From positions 101,834,171 to 101,898,170 of the forward strand of contig CM053144.1 of the NCBI GenBank assembly GCA_028571685.1: a DNA stretch of 64,000 nucleotides. Direction: 5' to 3'. This document shows, piece after piece, positions 33,512-43,790 of the stretch; within the stretch, counting starts at the first letter, position 1, and every line of letters starts with the position of its first letter. Source of the DNA: Heterohyrax brucei (lineage: Eukaryota; Chordata; Mammalia; Hyracoidea; Procaviidae). The notes beneath the pieces were generated by a model. The model was not told the DNA's origin, did not search any database, and worked only from the letters and a program-made list of their open reading frames with translations. A program made the translations under genes and the position numbers.

Positions 33512-33722
33512 AAGTCTTAAAAGCTGTTGCTGTTGTCAAGTCAATTCAGGCTCATGGTGACCTCATGTGCGGAGTAGGACTGCTCCACAGGCGTCTGAAG
33601 GCTATGATCTTTTGGAAGTGGATTACCAGGCCTGTCTTCTGAAGAGCCTCTGATTGGGTTTGAACAGCCAACCTTTCAGCTGGTAGCTGAGTGCTTTACA
33701 ATTTGCACCACCTAGTGAATCC
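33512..33722 (-). mobile_element. AfroSINE, variant long form, inverted
   Basis: The inverted tail TTGTCAAGTCAATTCAGGCT, the middle GAAGAGCCTCTGATTGGG and the inverted head TTTGCACCACC are in order. The middle matches the variant at 23474. Confidence 0.8.
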
Positions 33723-33754
33723 TAACACACAAGAGGGAAATGGTTACCACAAAG

Positions 33755-33905
33755 CTACCATCTCCTCTGATTTCCACAAACATGTTATTTCCTGGTTTTA
33801 TGGATGAGATACTGAGGCCGAGACAAGTCAGGTAAGCTCCATATACTGAAGTACAGACCCTGCCTGAGTCTGACTCCCAAATCTAAGTTATAAGCACTGC
33901 ACAAC
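33755..33905 (-). repeat. MIR SINE, inverted
   Basis: TTTTATGGATGAGATACTGA, AGACCCTGCCTGAGTCTGAC and TTATAAGCACTGCACAACAG match the inverted MIR core and end. Confidence 0.5.
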
Positions 33906-34003
33906 AGTGCTTTACTGAGGACACTGTGCTGTCAGCACAGCCTGCAAGAAGGAACCATCTGCAACGTTCAGCAGTGGCGTTTGAGCTAACTCTCTAGGCT
34001 TAC

Positions 34004-34186
34004 AGGAGGAGTCTCTGAGTGGCATAAATGACTAAGCTTTTGGCTACTAACCAAAAGATTGGTGCTTGAGTGCCCCCAGAGTTACCTCAGAAGACAGACC
34101 TAGCTATTTCTTCTGAAAAGTCTATGAAGTACAGTTCTACTCCAACACACATGAGATCATCATGAGTAGGAACTGATCAACAGAAT
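34004..34186 (+). mobile_element. AfroSINE, variant long form
   Basis: The order is GGAGTCTCTGAGTGGCATAA, TTTTGGCTACTAACCAAAAG, CCCCAGAGTTACCTC and a decayed tail CATCATGAGTAGGAACTGAT. Confidence 0.75.
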
Positions 34187-34654
34187 ACAAGGGGCTTATT
34201 CCAAGGAAAAGGAGATTAAGGTGGTAGGGGCAGACAGAGAGAAAAGCAGCTGCCTGACACCAGTAAGATGTTATTGCAGTAATAAACAAGCCTATCATGT
34301 TGAGCGTCCCTGCTGAGAGCATGTGTCTCTATGGCAAAATAGCATAAAACTGGGTAAGAGTCACAAACTGAGTCGGGGATGTTCAGGGTGACCAAGGTTT
34401 AGCAGATGGCTGTCTGATCTCTGTGTACTCTAACACATCAGTCCCTTCCTTGATGACAGCTCTTCCAGTTATCTTTGCAGGTAACCCAAAAGGGGGACAA
34501 AACAGGCAAGAATCTGATTCATTCCTTTGTTAAATTGTTAGATGTGATTTGTGGTTTCTAAATCTCCCCTTGTGAGTGTGGCAATTTTTTTTTTTAACCT
34601 GTAGTATATAGTGTTAATTTACCTAATTGTCATGGAAATTACCATACTGAGTGC

Positions 34655-35082
34655 TGTTACGGATTCAATTGTGTCCCCTCAAAAGATATTTTGAACTACT
34701 AAACCCTTAAACCTGTGAGTGTGACCTTATTTGAAAATACGATCTTTGCAGACAAAATTAGTTAACATGCAGTCATTCTAGAGTAAACCAGGACCTAGTC
34801 CATTATGAGCAGTGTCATTATAAAAAGAGAAACAGACCCACACAAGTAGAATGTCATGTGAACAAGGAGGCACAGATCAGTGATGAATCAACAAGCCAAG
34901 CAATGCTGGCCATCACCTGGAACCAAGAGACAGGCATGTTACTGAACCCTCAGAAGTAATCAACACTGGTGAAACTGACATCAGACTTCTGCCTCTGGAA
35001 TTGTGAGAGAAAATAGGTTTCTATTGTTTGAACCCACCCAGTTTGCGATGCTTTCTTAGGGTGGCCCTAGGAAACTAATAAA
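34655..35082 (+). mobile_element. Solo LTR, ERVL-MaLR type
   Basis: It begins TGTTACGGATTCAATTGTGT, then CCCC, and ends with TGTTTGAACCCACCCAGTTT and GCCCTAGGAAACTAATA, the usual MaLR LTR start and end. AGTGC flanks both sides (34650-34654, 35083-35087) as a 5-bp target duplication. No internal retroviral genes are present. Confidence 0.88.
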
Positions 35083-35129
35083 AGTGCTCTGAAATGGTCT
35101 GTTTTCAAGAATCAAGCTACAAATTAATC

Positions 35130-35330
35130 CCTTTGCGTATAATTAATAATCAATTAGTTTCACTCCTACAGCAACTCTGAGATGTAGGTATTAGATTTCT
35201 ATCTTAAAAATTAAGAAGTAAAAATCAGGCAAACATGCCCAAAATCACAAAGCTGCGTCTCTAACAAACCTAGCCCGGCAATTGTTATCTCAGGCTTTTA
35301 GTCATTCACTACTATCTATTCTGATTAGTA
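35130..35330 (-). repeat. MIR SINE, inverted
   Basis: ACAGCAACTCTGAGATGTAG, CATGCCCAAAATCACAAAGC and a decayed right part fit the inverted MIR order. Confidence 0.5.
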
Positions 35331-35733
35331 TGTTAATAGGATTTCTTTTTTTTTAAGTATGCCAGTAAACTTCCTGATGTCAAGGTCAAGAATAAGACTT
35401 GATTTGAACTCTTGCTTATCTTCTCTCTGACTAACAACTTAGAAATGCCACTGTAGAAAGAATTCTAATGTTGTCAGCACTTTGACAGATAAGTCCTGTA
35501 CAATTTACGGATCATTTACCTTCCAATGTTATCATACTTTCAGATTCCTCACCACTAATTTTGACTCTGCAGAAACTCAGCCACAAAATATTGAGACTTT
35601 AGTCTTGATATTTTTTATTTTTCAAAATGAACACTCAGCATACAGCTCATGGCTCCTAAATTAACCCTGACAGTGTTTCTCTGAGCCATTTGGAGGTTTG
35701 GGATGTTTCTGTCCAACCAACCTGCTCTTGTGC

Positions 35734-35922
35734 AGGACACACAAAGAAAAAACACATGCCAGAAACAAACAAGGTAGGCCTTACTCAGCTAAATGATATA
35801 GATAAAGGATTATCCAAGAGATTGAGATAAAGGACTATCAAAATAGGACACACAAAGAAAAAACACAAGCCAGAAACAATGTAGCGTGAACTCGGCTAAA
35901 GGATATAGATCTATCCAAGAGA
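35734..35922. repeat. Imperfect direct duplication, ~111-bp period
   Basis: AGGACACACAAAGAAAAAAC followed by ACA(T/A)GCCAGAAACAA occurs at 35734 and again at 35845. Both copies continue through a CTCAGCTAAA / CTCGGCTAAA block to TATCCAAGAGA, ending near 35821 and 35922. The two units are about 88 and 78 bp. Origin unknown. Confidence 0.85.
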
Positions 35923-36329
35923 CCAGATTATTTCCTTACACCCAATTTTATTAGGTTGACTAGTTGGATATCAGAAACTTCAATGGTGTTTGGGCGAATA
36001 CGAATGCTAGATCTCTTGTGAACTCATCATTTTCTATCATTTCCTTCTTTTTGTGATTTTATACTTTCAGGCAAAATGTGTTTAAAATTCAAGTTTCCAG
36101 CCATCACAAATCTCACTGCATATGACCACAACATAGTGCAATGGGAGGACATCATTCAAGGAGCTCCAATCCAACCTTCCCTCAATACATGGAGCACACC
36201 AAGTGTACTCTTTTTGGAAGTTTTAACTTCCCTTCAATATTTCTAGTGATGAACAACTCCTTCACAGAACACGTCAATTAATTTTTTGTATAGTTCAATC
36301 CACCTGTGCAACAGTTATTAAAGATCTTC

Positions 36330-36660
36330 TTTGTTTATCACGTATTTCCCAAGGATAGGCTTAGAGACATACCAAAATACTGTTCTCTGAAAAAACTGAA
36401 GGTCCAATATTAGAACCATAATCAACCTCCCTTTATATCGTAACTCTTTTTTCTTGGTTCTCTCTTATAAGGTATCATGGAGTACGTTCAGCCCTCTAAA
36501 TACAACCTATCACACGCTCCCTTGAGTGTTTTCTCATGCTTACCTTCAAGGTCCTTCAAACTATCCTCAGATAACACAGCTGAGGCTTTACAATTATCCT
36601 AGTAGTTCTTCCCTGGATTACATGGATGTCAGTCTCCCTTCTAAAACCAGGAGTCAAATA
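36330..36660 (-). repeat. Possible CR1/L3 LINE remnant, inverted
   Basis: Short blocks (CCTTCAAACTATCCTCAGAT, ATGGATGTCAGTCTCCCTTC) resemble the inverted 3' coding region of CR1-clade LINEs. It is very old and the call is weak. Confidence 0.3.
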
Positions 36661-37206
36661 TTGACTTTAACTTTCAAGGATGATTGAAGATCATGATTTC
36701 TCCACCTCAATGACTTCCAAACCAGATTTGACATCAGAAACTACAGCTTTAGACATCCATCCCTGAAAAGTAATGATCCTGATGAACTACCCTGAAAAGA
36801 GTCACAATTTTGCCTCACATTTCTTTGTCTGTGACTTACCATTCCTTTCCTGTGATAGGAGGGAACAGGAGAGTCATTTCTGATCAAGGGAAAATAGGGA
36901 GAAAGGTTCCCTACTGCCGTAAAATGTATATCTAGGGATAGACTTCTCTGATTTAACATCATTGTTCACTGTGTAAAAACATCCAGAAAGAATGCAGGAT
37001 TTGTTATTAGTACAATCTTAGTTGCTAATGATTAACTTTTAGTCTTCCATAACTTCTGCTGGCCAATTTCTACTTTTAAAACTTCTTTTTTCTTTGCCTT
37101 TGTGATTGCTCCTTCTCAACTAGCTTCACTGTCTTTTTTATTTGCATACCTGCAATATTACTTTTCTTTGGAATCTGACTTTCATGTCTATCTTTTCTCA
37201 CATTGG
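36661..37206. other. Unassigned spacer
   Basis: No gene or repeat is recognised. Confidence 0.4.
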
Positions 37207-37213
37207 AAGTTCT

Positions 37214-37617
37214 TTCACGTCGAACTCCACTAAAAGACTACAATTGATGGTCCAGGGGCCCTGGTAAAAAGGCCCCTAGACCTGATACTGCCCCTATTCA
37301 TAAATCATTACTGAGGTCAACTCCTGAGACAGGAGTGGGTTGAACTCAGTGACACAGAGTGACCATATTGTGTGTGCATTTTATGGTTCTATGCATCTAT
37401 AAGATGCTGTCCTCTTGGCCTCTTACTAGAGTGGAGTGGAGTGGATGGAGGAGTCAGGAGATTGTTAAGAGGACATGACATGTATCGAACAGAAAGGAAG
37501 AGTGTGCTGTCACTGGGCAAGGAGAGCAGTTGGAGCTGCATGCAGACGGGCATGCGAATTTAAAGTGGATTGTACCCTTTCACTCAATCACAATAAATAA
37601 AATATATTTTTTTTAAA
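37214..37617 (+). mobile_element. L1 3' end, 5'-truncated
   Basis: It starts in the 3' UTR at CTCCACTAAAAGACTACAAT and runs to CACTCAATCACAATAAATAA with an A/T tail. Short AAGTTCT repeats flank it (37207-37213, 37618-37624). It carries no coding sequence. Confidence 0.9.
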
Positions 37618-37789
37618 AAGTTCTCATGTTGTTTACACAGCTTTGGTCAAATCTAAAAACTCATGTCTCTACTAATCTACATCTCTAGCCCTCCCTTCCA
37701 GATTACACAACCATGTTGCCAATTTCCTAATCCACTGTATTTCCTGTAGTCACAAGAAATTATTTTCCAAGCCTGTTTCTTCTTTTCTG

Positions 37790-38370
37790 TTTCCTGTCTG
37801 TTAATTGTGTCATCATCCACCTCATCAACAAGCCACCAAAGTCTGTCAGTTCTACCTCAGAATCGATGGCAGCGCTCCTCTATAGTCTCACCTTTCATAA
37901 CTAAAAAGTAACATAGCCCTGACTGCTTCTTCCCTGTTTAGTTCCTCTTCCATGTTACTCACAGTATACTTCTAAAATAAATGAGTACATTAACAAATGA
38001 AAAGTACCATACAATCCTCTGCCACCTAAGCATTTCTGGCATCTATTACCTTCAGAAAAAAAAAGTCATATCCTTACATAAACATACTTCTCTACATTTT
38101 CCAGCTGTACCTTTTTTACCTATACTCACTCAAAGACCACTCCCTTCCACAAACTCAGATCCAGTCACCATGAACTTGATCTTTTCCTTAAACAACCTAT
38201 AATGATACTATTTTTTTTAATATGTTGGTTGGTTTTCATGAATGCTCAGCTTCTTTTCAACCTGGCAAGCTCTTACTTGTCCTTTAAAATCCAATTCAAA
38301 TTCTATCTCTACCAAGAAACACTTTGTGACTCATACAGTTGCTAATTTATTTCTATTCATTGATGAATGC
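37790..38370 (+). repeat. L2 LINE remnant
   Basis: GTCTGTCAGTTCTACCTC near 37842, then CAAGCTCTTACTTGTCC and AAAATCCAATTCAAATTC, follow the order of the L2 ORF2 3' region and UTR. No frame is open. Confidence 0.5.
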
Positions 38371-38515
38371 TAAAAAATATTATTGTACATCAGTCATTCT
38401 AGACACTGCTGGGTGATGACTGTACCAAAGTTAGGAACATAGAAAAGTAGGAAAAACAGAGACTAAACATGTAATTCAAGTATGATGACTGTTATGAAAG
38501 ATGTATTTGACAAAG

Positions 38516-38735
38516 ATCTAGAGTTTAGCCAATGCTGTCTAACAGAACTTCTATATTTAAAAACGTTATATATCTTTGCAGTCCAGTATGATGAATAGCC
38601 ACATTGAGCAGCTGAAATATGGCCGTAAAAACTGAGGAATGAAATTTTTTTGTTGTATTTAAATTTAACTAGTTTAAACTTAATGGCAAGTTAGTAGCAT
38701 CTATACTTAATAGTGCAATCCTATATGTTAAGGAA
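38516..38735. repeat. Likely old non-autonomous DNA transposon
   Basis: GCTGTCTAACAGAACTTCTA, CAGTCCAGTATGATGAATAG, CCACATTGAGCAGCTGAAAT and an A/T-rich centre resemble a common mammalian MER-type hairpin element whose ends read 'CTGTCCAATA'. The family name is not assigned. Confidence 0.4.
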
Positions 38736-38834
38736 GAATTCTCTGAGAGAGTGAGATTTACTCTTGCATCTTAAAGAGGAATAGATCTGAAAGACAGGTG
38801 AAGAGTATTAGAATATGGCATTGTGAAGATTCGG

Positions 38835-38960
38835 ATTCAAAAATTCACTTTCATCTACGAATTCTATAACTCCCTCATTTCTTGTGAACCTACAGCCCTT
38901 CCTGGAACATAAATGTTCAATGCATGTTAACTATTGTTATTATAATTATGTTCTGTATTA
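38835..38960 (+). repeat. MIR SINE remnant
   Basis: CTATAACTCCCTCATTTCTT, then AATGTTCAATGCATGTTAAC and TATTGTTATTATAATTAT, match the forward MIR 3' end. Confidence 0.4.
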
Positions 38961-40529
38961 CAAGCTTCTTTATAAGCTTTCATAAGTCATTTCCAGATGT
39001 GTGCATATTCAGCCTCCATCAATTCCGCAGAAGTAGGAACTGTGTCGAATTCTCCTCTGTCCTGCCACAGTGCTCCCAAGAGTCCTGTACAAGCAAATTT
39101 CACCTTCCAGTGTACAAAGGAAACAACTGTACATTTTAAGAAAATCTCACATCAGTGAGAATGAAAGCAGCCAGTGATCATTCTGGTGCACTGTCATTTT
39201 TAGCATTCTGTATCTCAGGGTCAGAACATAGAGGTAAGATCATCAAATCTGATAATTCCATTAGTGCTTAAACTAGGTCTTATGCCTTATGTCATCTGCA
39301 ATCACTTTCCACTGAGTGTTTTGTGTTTTACATGAAGTATAATCCCACCTCAAACCAAGATTCTCATCACCAGGAAGACACTTCCATTCCCTTTATTGCC
39401 ATGCAGTTTTAACTTGTTGTAATCAATTTTTACATACCACATGAGAAAAGTACAGGCAAAAGAAGTACTATTTGGGAAAGCATGCTCATCAACATGGAAC
39501 AGGTGTGCAGCAGAAGAGTGAGGGAGCTGTTTTTAACATAACACAACAGATCTCTGAGACTATCTGGCAGAAACAATACTGCATGTGTCTTGGCAATCTG
39601 AGCAGCTGACTACATCACCTCACCTCCGTATCCAAAGAAGGTACTGCGTTTACTCTAAACAGCAACGAGCACTGGGATATCTGTATTAAGTATAAGGTGT
39701 TATGGATAAATGAAAAGAATTTAGATACACAGAACTAACAAAGAAAATTGTCAGTGATCTGAAGATCCACAAAAAACGAGGGAAGCAGAAAATGAGTAAC
39801 AAGACCTAAGCAAGTTCCTTCTTAATGTCAAGTCCAATTCTTCTAGTTTACAGTCAACAGTCCTCTTCTCAAATTTTATCCAATTTCAAGGCTGAGTGCA
39901 AACCATTTGCCCCATAGCATATGATGGTCTGTTACTTCTGAAATTCCAAATGATTTGTCTGTAGGCTGGCAGTTAATTATATACTGTCTTACATTATTCA
40001 TTAAGATTTTGTGTGTTTGCGTTTTATCTCTCCAACCAGGATATGTTTCACAAGGAAAAATGCTATTTATCACCTAATTATCCTAAATATCCAGTATGGA
40101 GCAGGGACTTTGGTAAATATTTTCTGATTTATTCAGCAACATGCTAAAAAGAAACCATTGCCAAACAGTGATAAGAAGAGAAACAAGGGAAAAACCAAGA
40201 GCCAGATGCAGGGTCTGTGTCCTAAAAAGGCAGCTAAGATTTCCTGAGATGACTCATACAATGGAAATGTCAACACTGATGACCAGAAGTGGGGTGAAGG
40301 TCTTAGACACTTGAACTCCAATGTTCCTTTATTATTGGCAGGTGTATGGACTACATTTCTCTCTATTATTGTTTAAGGAGCCAGTTTCTTCAAAAAATAA
40401 ATTTCCATTCTAGGTGTTAAGAAAAAGTCTATATAAAAAAATGTTTTCCACTCCACAGGCTTCCGAAATTACTAGTCAGACAAATCCCCTGGCCTATGGT
40501 ACCAGTATGTTAGAACCACAAGAAACTGC
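38961..40529. other. Unassigned, no gene seen
   Basis: About 1.6 kb without an obvious repeat family or a convincing open frame. Confidence 0.45.
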
Positions 40530-40690
40530 AGACAGTATCTGATCCTAGTTCCATTTTACAATGAAGAAAACTGAGGTCAATGACATGAAATGACTGATCA
40601 AGGCACTTACAGCTGGTCAGTGACCGAGCTGAATCAAAAATCCAAGTATTTTTGGTTTCCAAGGCCAGTGATCTTTTTACCTCATCTGTT
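40530..40690 (-). repeat. MIR SINE, inverted
   Basis: CATTTTACAATGAAGAAAAC, TGAGGTCAATGACATGAAAT, AGCTGGTCAGTGACCGAGCT and AGTGATCTTTTTACCTC follow the inverted MIR. Confidence 0.6.
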
Positions 40691-41031
40691 TCATGAGAAG
40701 TAATAGAATTCCACTGGTTTAGTCAACTGGCAACTACTAATAATTGTAGTGTTTTCCTATTCTGGTTTATCCTCACTAGGTTTGTTTCTCTAACTAGTCT
40801 GGACCTCAAACACTTAAACTGTTCTCCCACAAAAATTAGGTTTACATTTCCTTACCTGTATGTTCCACTGCCCTGCCTAAAATCACTACACACAGACTAA
40901 ACCCTATGATCTTCTTTTCCATTTCTCCCCAAGGCTGCCAAAGCACAAATGAAGAAAAATCATATAATCACCTCAAAAACTCGGTAATTCCCACTCTCTT
41001 TACCCTCAACAAGGAACAGCATTCCTTTTAC
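40691..41031. other. Unassigned spacer
   Basis: Nothing is recognised before the T-rich tract at 41032-41055. Confidence 0.4.
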
Positions 41032-41820
41032 TTTTTTTTTTTCTTTTTTTTTTTTGGTCAGCTTCCTTACGCACAAACTACTAAGTCCACTGATGAAGGA
41101 AGTGAAGATTTTTACCAACTTCCACTACCTAAAATTGATTAAACATGCAACTCATTGGTAACTACTGGTGATTGGAAGGCAAAAGTTGAAACAAGGAAGG
41201 ATGAGTAGTTGCAAAATATGGCACTGGTGATAGATATGATGGTGAGGTCACACGGTACAATTCTGCAAGACCAACACATCTTCCTTACAAATACTCTTTT
41301 TCAGCTACACAGATGGCAACTATACCTGTAACTCTCACCATATGGAAAACACAGGAACCAAATCAACTACACCTGTGAAATGAGATGATGGAAAACTCAA
41401 TATCATCAGTCAGAACAAGGTTAGAGATCAACTGCAGAACAGACCTCAATTGCTCATATGCAAGTTGAATTCAAAGCTGAAGAAAAGCAGAACAAGTCCA
41501 TGAGAACCAACACATGACCTTGAATACATCTCAACTAAGAAACCATCCCAACAACAGAACTGACTCATTGAACACTAATGGCCAAATACCACACAAGTTG
41601 CAGAATGACATCAAGGACATTTTCCATGAAGAAAATGAGAGGTCATTAAAAAGACAGGAAAGAAAGAAAGGACTAACATGAATACCAGAAAAGACTCCTG
41701 AAACTTGCTCTTGAACAAGTATCTAAAGTGCACTGAAGAAATGATGAAGTAAATGAACTGAAAAGACAATTTCAAAGGGTAACTTGAGGAGACAAAGTAA
41801 AGTATATAATCAAATGTGCA

Positions 41821-42822
41821 GGGGGGCGGAGTCAAGATGCCAGACCAAGCACATGTCTTCTTATATCCCTCCGGAAACCAAGACCTGACTTGATAATCAA
41901 ACGGAGCCTTCTGATCACCTAATCAGCCTCAGGACACGGCACAGAGCTGTTAATTGGGACTTCACACCACTCAGCGAAACACCTCCTCTCTTTCCCTGAC
42001 TCCCGCTCCTGGCTAGCCCTGGCTCTCACGGACGGAAGGTAAACGCACCATTTTGACTTTGTATTTCCTCTGTCTCGGCTGGCGAGCAGAGCTGGGTCTT
42101 GCCTGGCAGCTGGACTCAGAAGCGCTGCTAGGGGTATAGGCAAGAGAAATTCCCATATTCTCAGAGGCAGGCTCGGGAGTCTCTTAATCGAGCAACTTTG
42201 AGCCTTTCGTTTTGTAGCTGCCTCAGCGTGGTTTGTGCGGAGCTTCGCAGTCAGTGTGCGGTACGCCATGTTGGTACCGAGATTTTAGCTCGACCTCGTT
42301 CTTAGCCTGGGAGAGAGCGCCTGCAAACAGGACAGCGCTTCTCTGACAGAAAAGTAGTGCTTTTGCACAGTGCTGCCTACATTGGGGGCCCTGCAACAGA
42401 AGCAGAGGAATCACTACCTCTCGGCACCTTTAGCCCCTCTGTCTGCTACCTGTGTGGAGGACGCCATCTTGGATATGGTGGCCGCAGCTGGACCTAATTC
42501 TAAGCTTGGGAGCCAGAGCCTGCCCACAGGAGAGCGCTTTTCTATCACAAAATTAGTACTCCACACAGTGTTGGCTAAGGCTAGGCCCTGTCAGCAGAGG
42601 CCACCAGGGCAGTAGCATTCCCGTATTCTGAACTAGTTTGACATCATCTGGGGCTGGATATAGTGGCGCTTACTTTGTCAGATGAGAAGAGGGACCTCTA
42701 CACCTGAAAACCTAACTGACTTGTGAACTGGTCAGATACCTTTTGCTTGACATTTGAACACAACCTAGAGAAACATTTACAATCCATCCTCACAGTACCT
42801 CTTCCAGCCTCTATATACTCAC
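41821..42822 (+). promoter_or_regulatory. L1 copy 2 5' UTR / internal promoter
   Basis: Collinear with 7272-8268. The YY1-like core near the start reads CAAGATGCCAG (41833-41843), a two-base departure from copy 1 that should weaken it. The rest is GC-richer than the surrounding DNA, as usual for L1 promoters. Confidence 0.65.
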
Positions 42823-43790
42823 ATGGGACCCAAAATGCAACAGACAATTGTGGCATACAAGAAATCACTCATGGCTTCAGAAGGCTGCCAAACAAAGCAA
42901 CCAAGGAGTTTTCCAGATGAAGAAACTTTTATGAAAGCGTCAGGAAGTGAATACAAATTGATTATGTACGGAGCCCTTCTAGACCTTATACAAAATGCAG
43001 CAGAACAAAATGAAAAATTAAGCAAGTTGTTCGATCTCATGGAATACCAGTACTCTGAAATCCAACAGATCAAGAAGAAAATCAAAGACATAGAAACTTC
43101 CATGCAAAGCCAAGAAAACAGAATGGAACAAATGGAAAAAAGAATTTCGGACTTGGAAGACAGAGCTACTGATGCCAGCGTCTATGAGCAGAAATCAGAA
43201 AAAAGAAACAAGAAAAATGAAGAAACATTAAGAAGCATGTGGGACTCTATTAAGAGGAACAACCTTTGATTAATTGGAGTCCCTGAACAGGGTGAGACAT
43301 CTGAGAACACAGAGAGTATTATTGCTGAGCTGCTGAAAGAAAACTTCCCAGAAATCATGAAGAGAATATAGACATCTCAATGTATATCGTATGCCACCCA
43401 ATATAGATTTCAAAAGAAAGACTCCAAGACATATTATAACCAAGCTTAACAAAATGAAACATAAGCAGCAACTCTTAAAGGCAGCAAGACTCAAGGCAAA
43501 GCTAACATTCACAGGGAAACCCTGTAGGCTCTTGTCAGATTTCTGAGCAGAAGCCATGCTGGCACAGAGACAGTGGCATGACACATTCAAAGTCTTGAAG
43601 GAGAAGAACTTCCAATCAAGAATTATATATCCTGCAAAACTGTCTTTCAAATACGAAAATGAAATTAAGACATTCCCAGATAAACAGAAACTCAGAGACT
43701 GTGTAAAAACCAAACCCAAACTACAAGAAATACTAAAAGAAGTTCTTGGCTTTGGGTTAGAAAAACAAAACCACCAATTTTATATTTTAG
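42823..43790 (+). pseudogene. L1 ORF1 (RNA-binding chaperone), copy 2, broken
   Basis: The start at 42823 (MGPKMQQTIVAYKKSLMASE) is uninterrupted here and defines the ancestral ORF1 start. The coiled coil (SEIQQIKKKIKDIETSM) and the start of the RNA-recognition-like domain are open to TGA at 43267-43269, a CGA-to-TGA change private to this copy. Small deletions follow near 43362-43380. TGA at 43544-43546 is in the same codon as the copy 1 stop, and an ATG four codons on (43556) reopens the C-terminal domain. The end is fused to ORF2 sequence by the deletion at 43791. Confidence 0.92.

Noticed and set aside
43270-43719. 149-codon open frame on the minus strand
   Set aside because: Antisense of L1 ORF1, same explanation.
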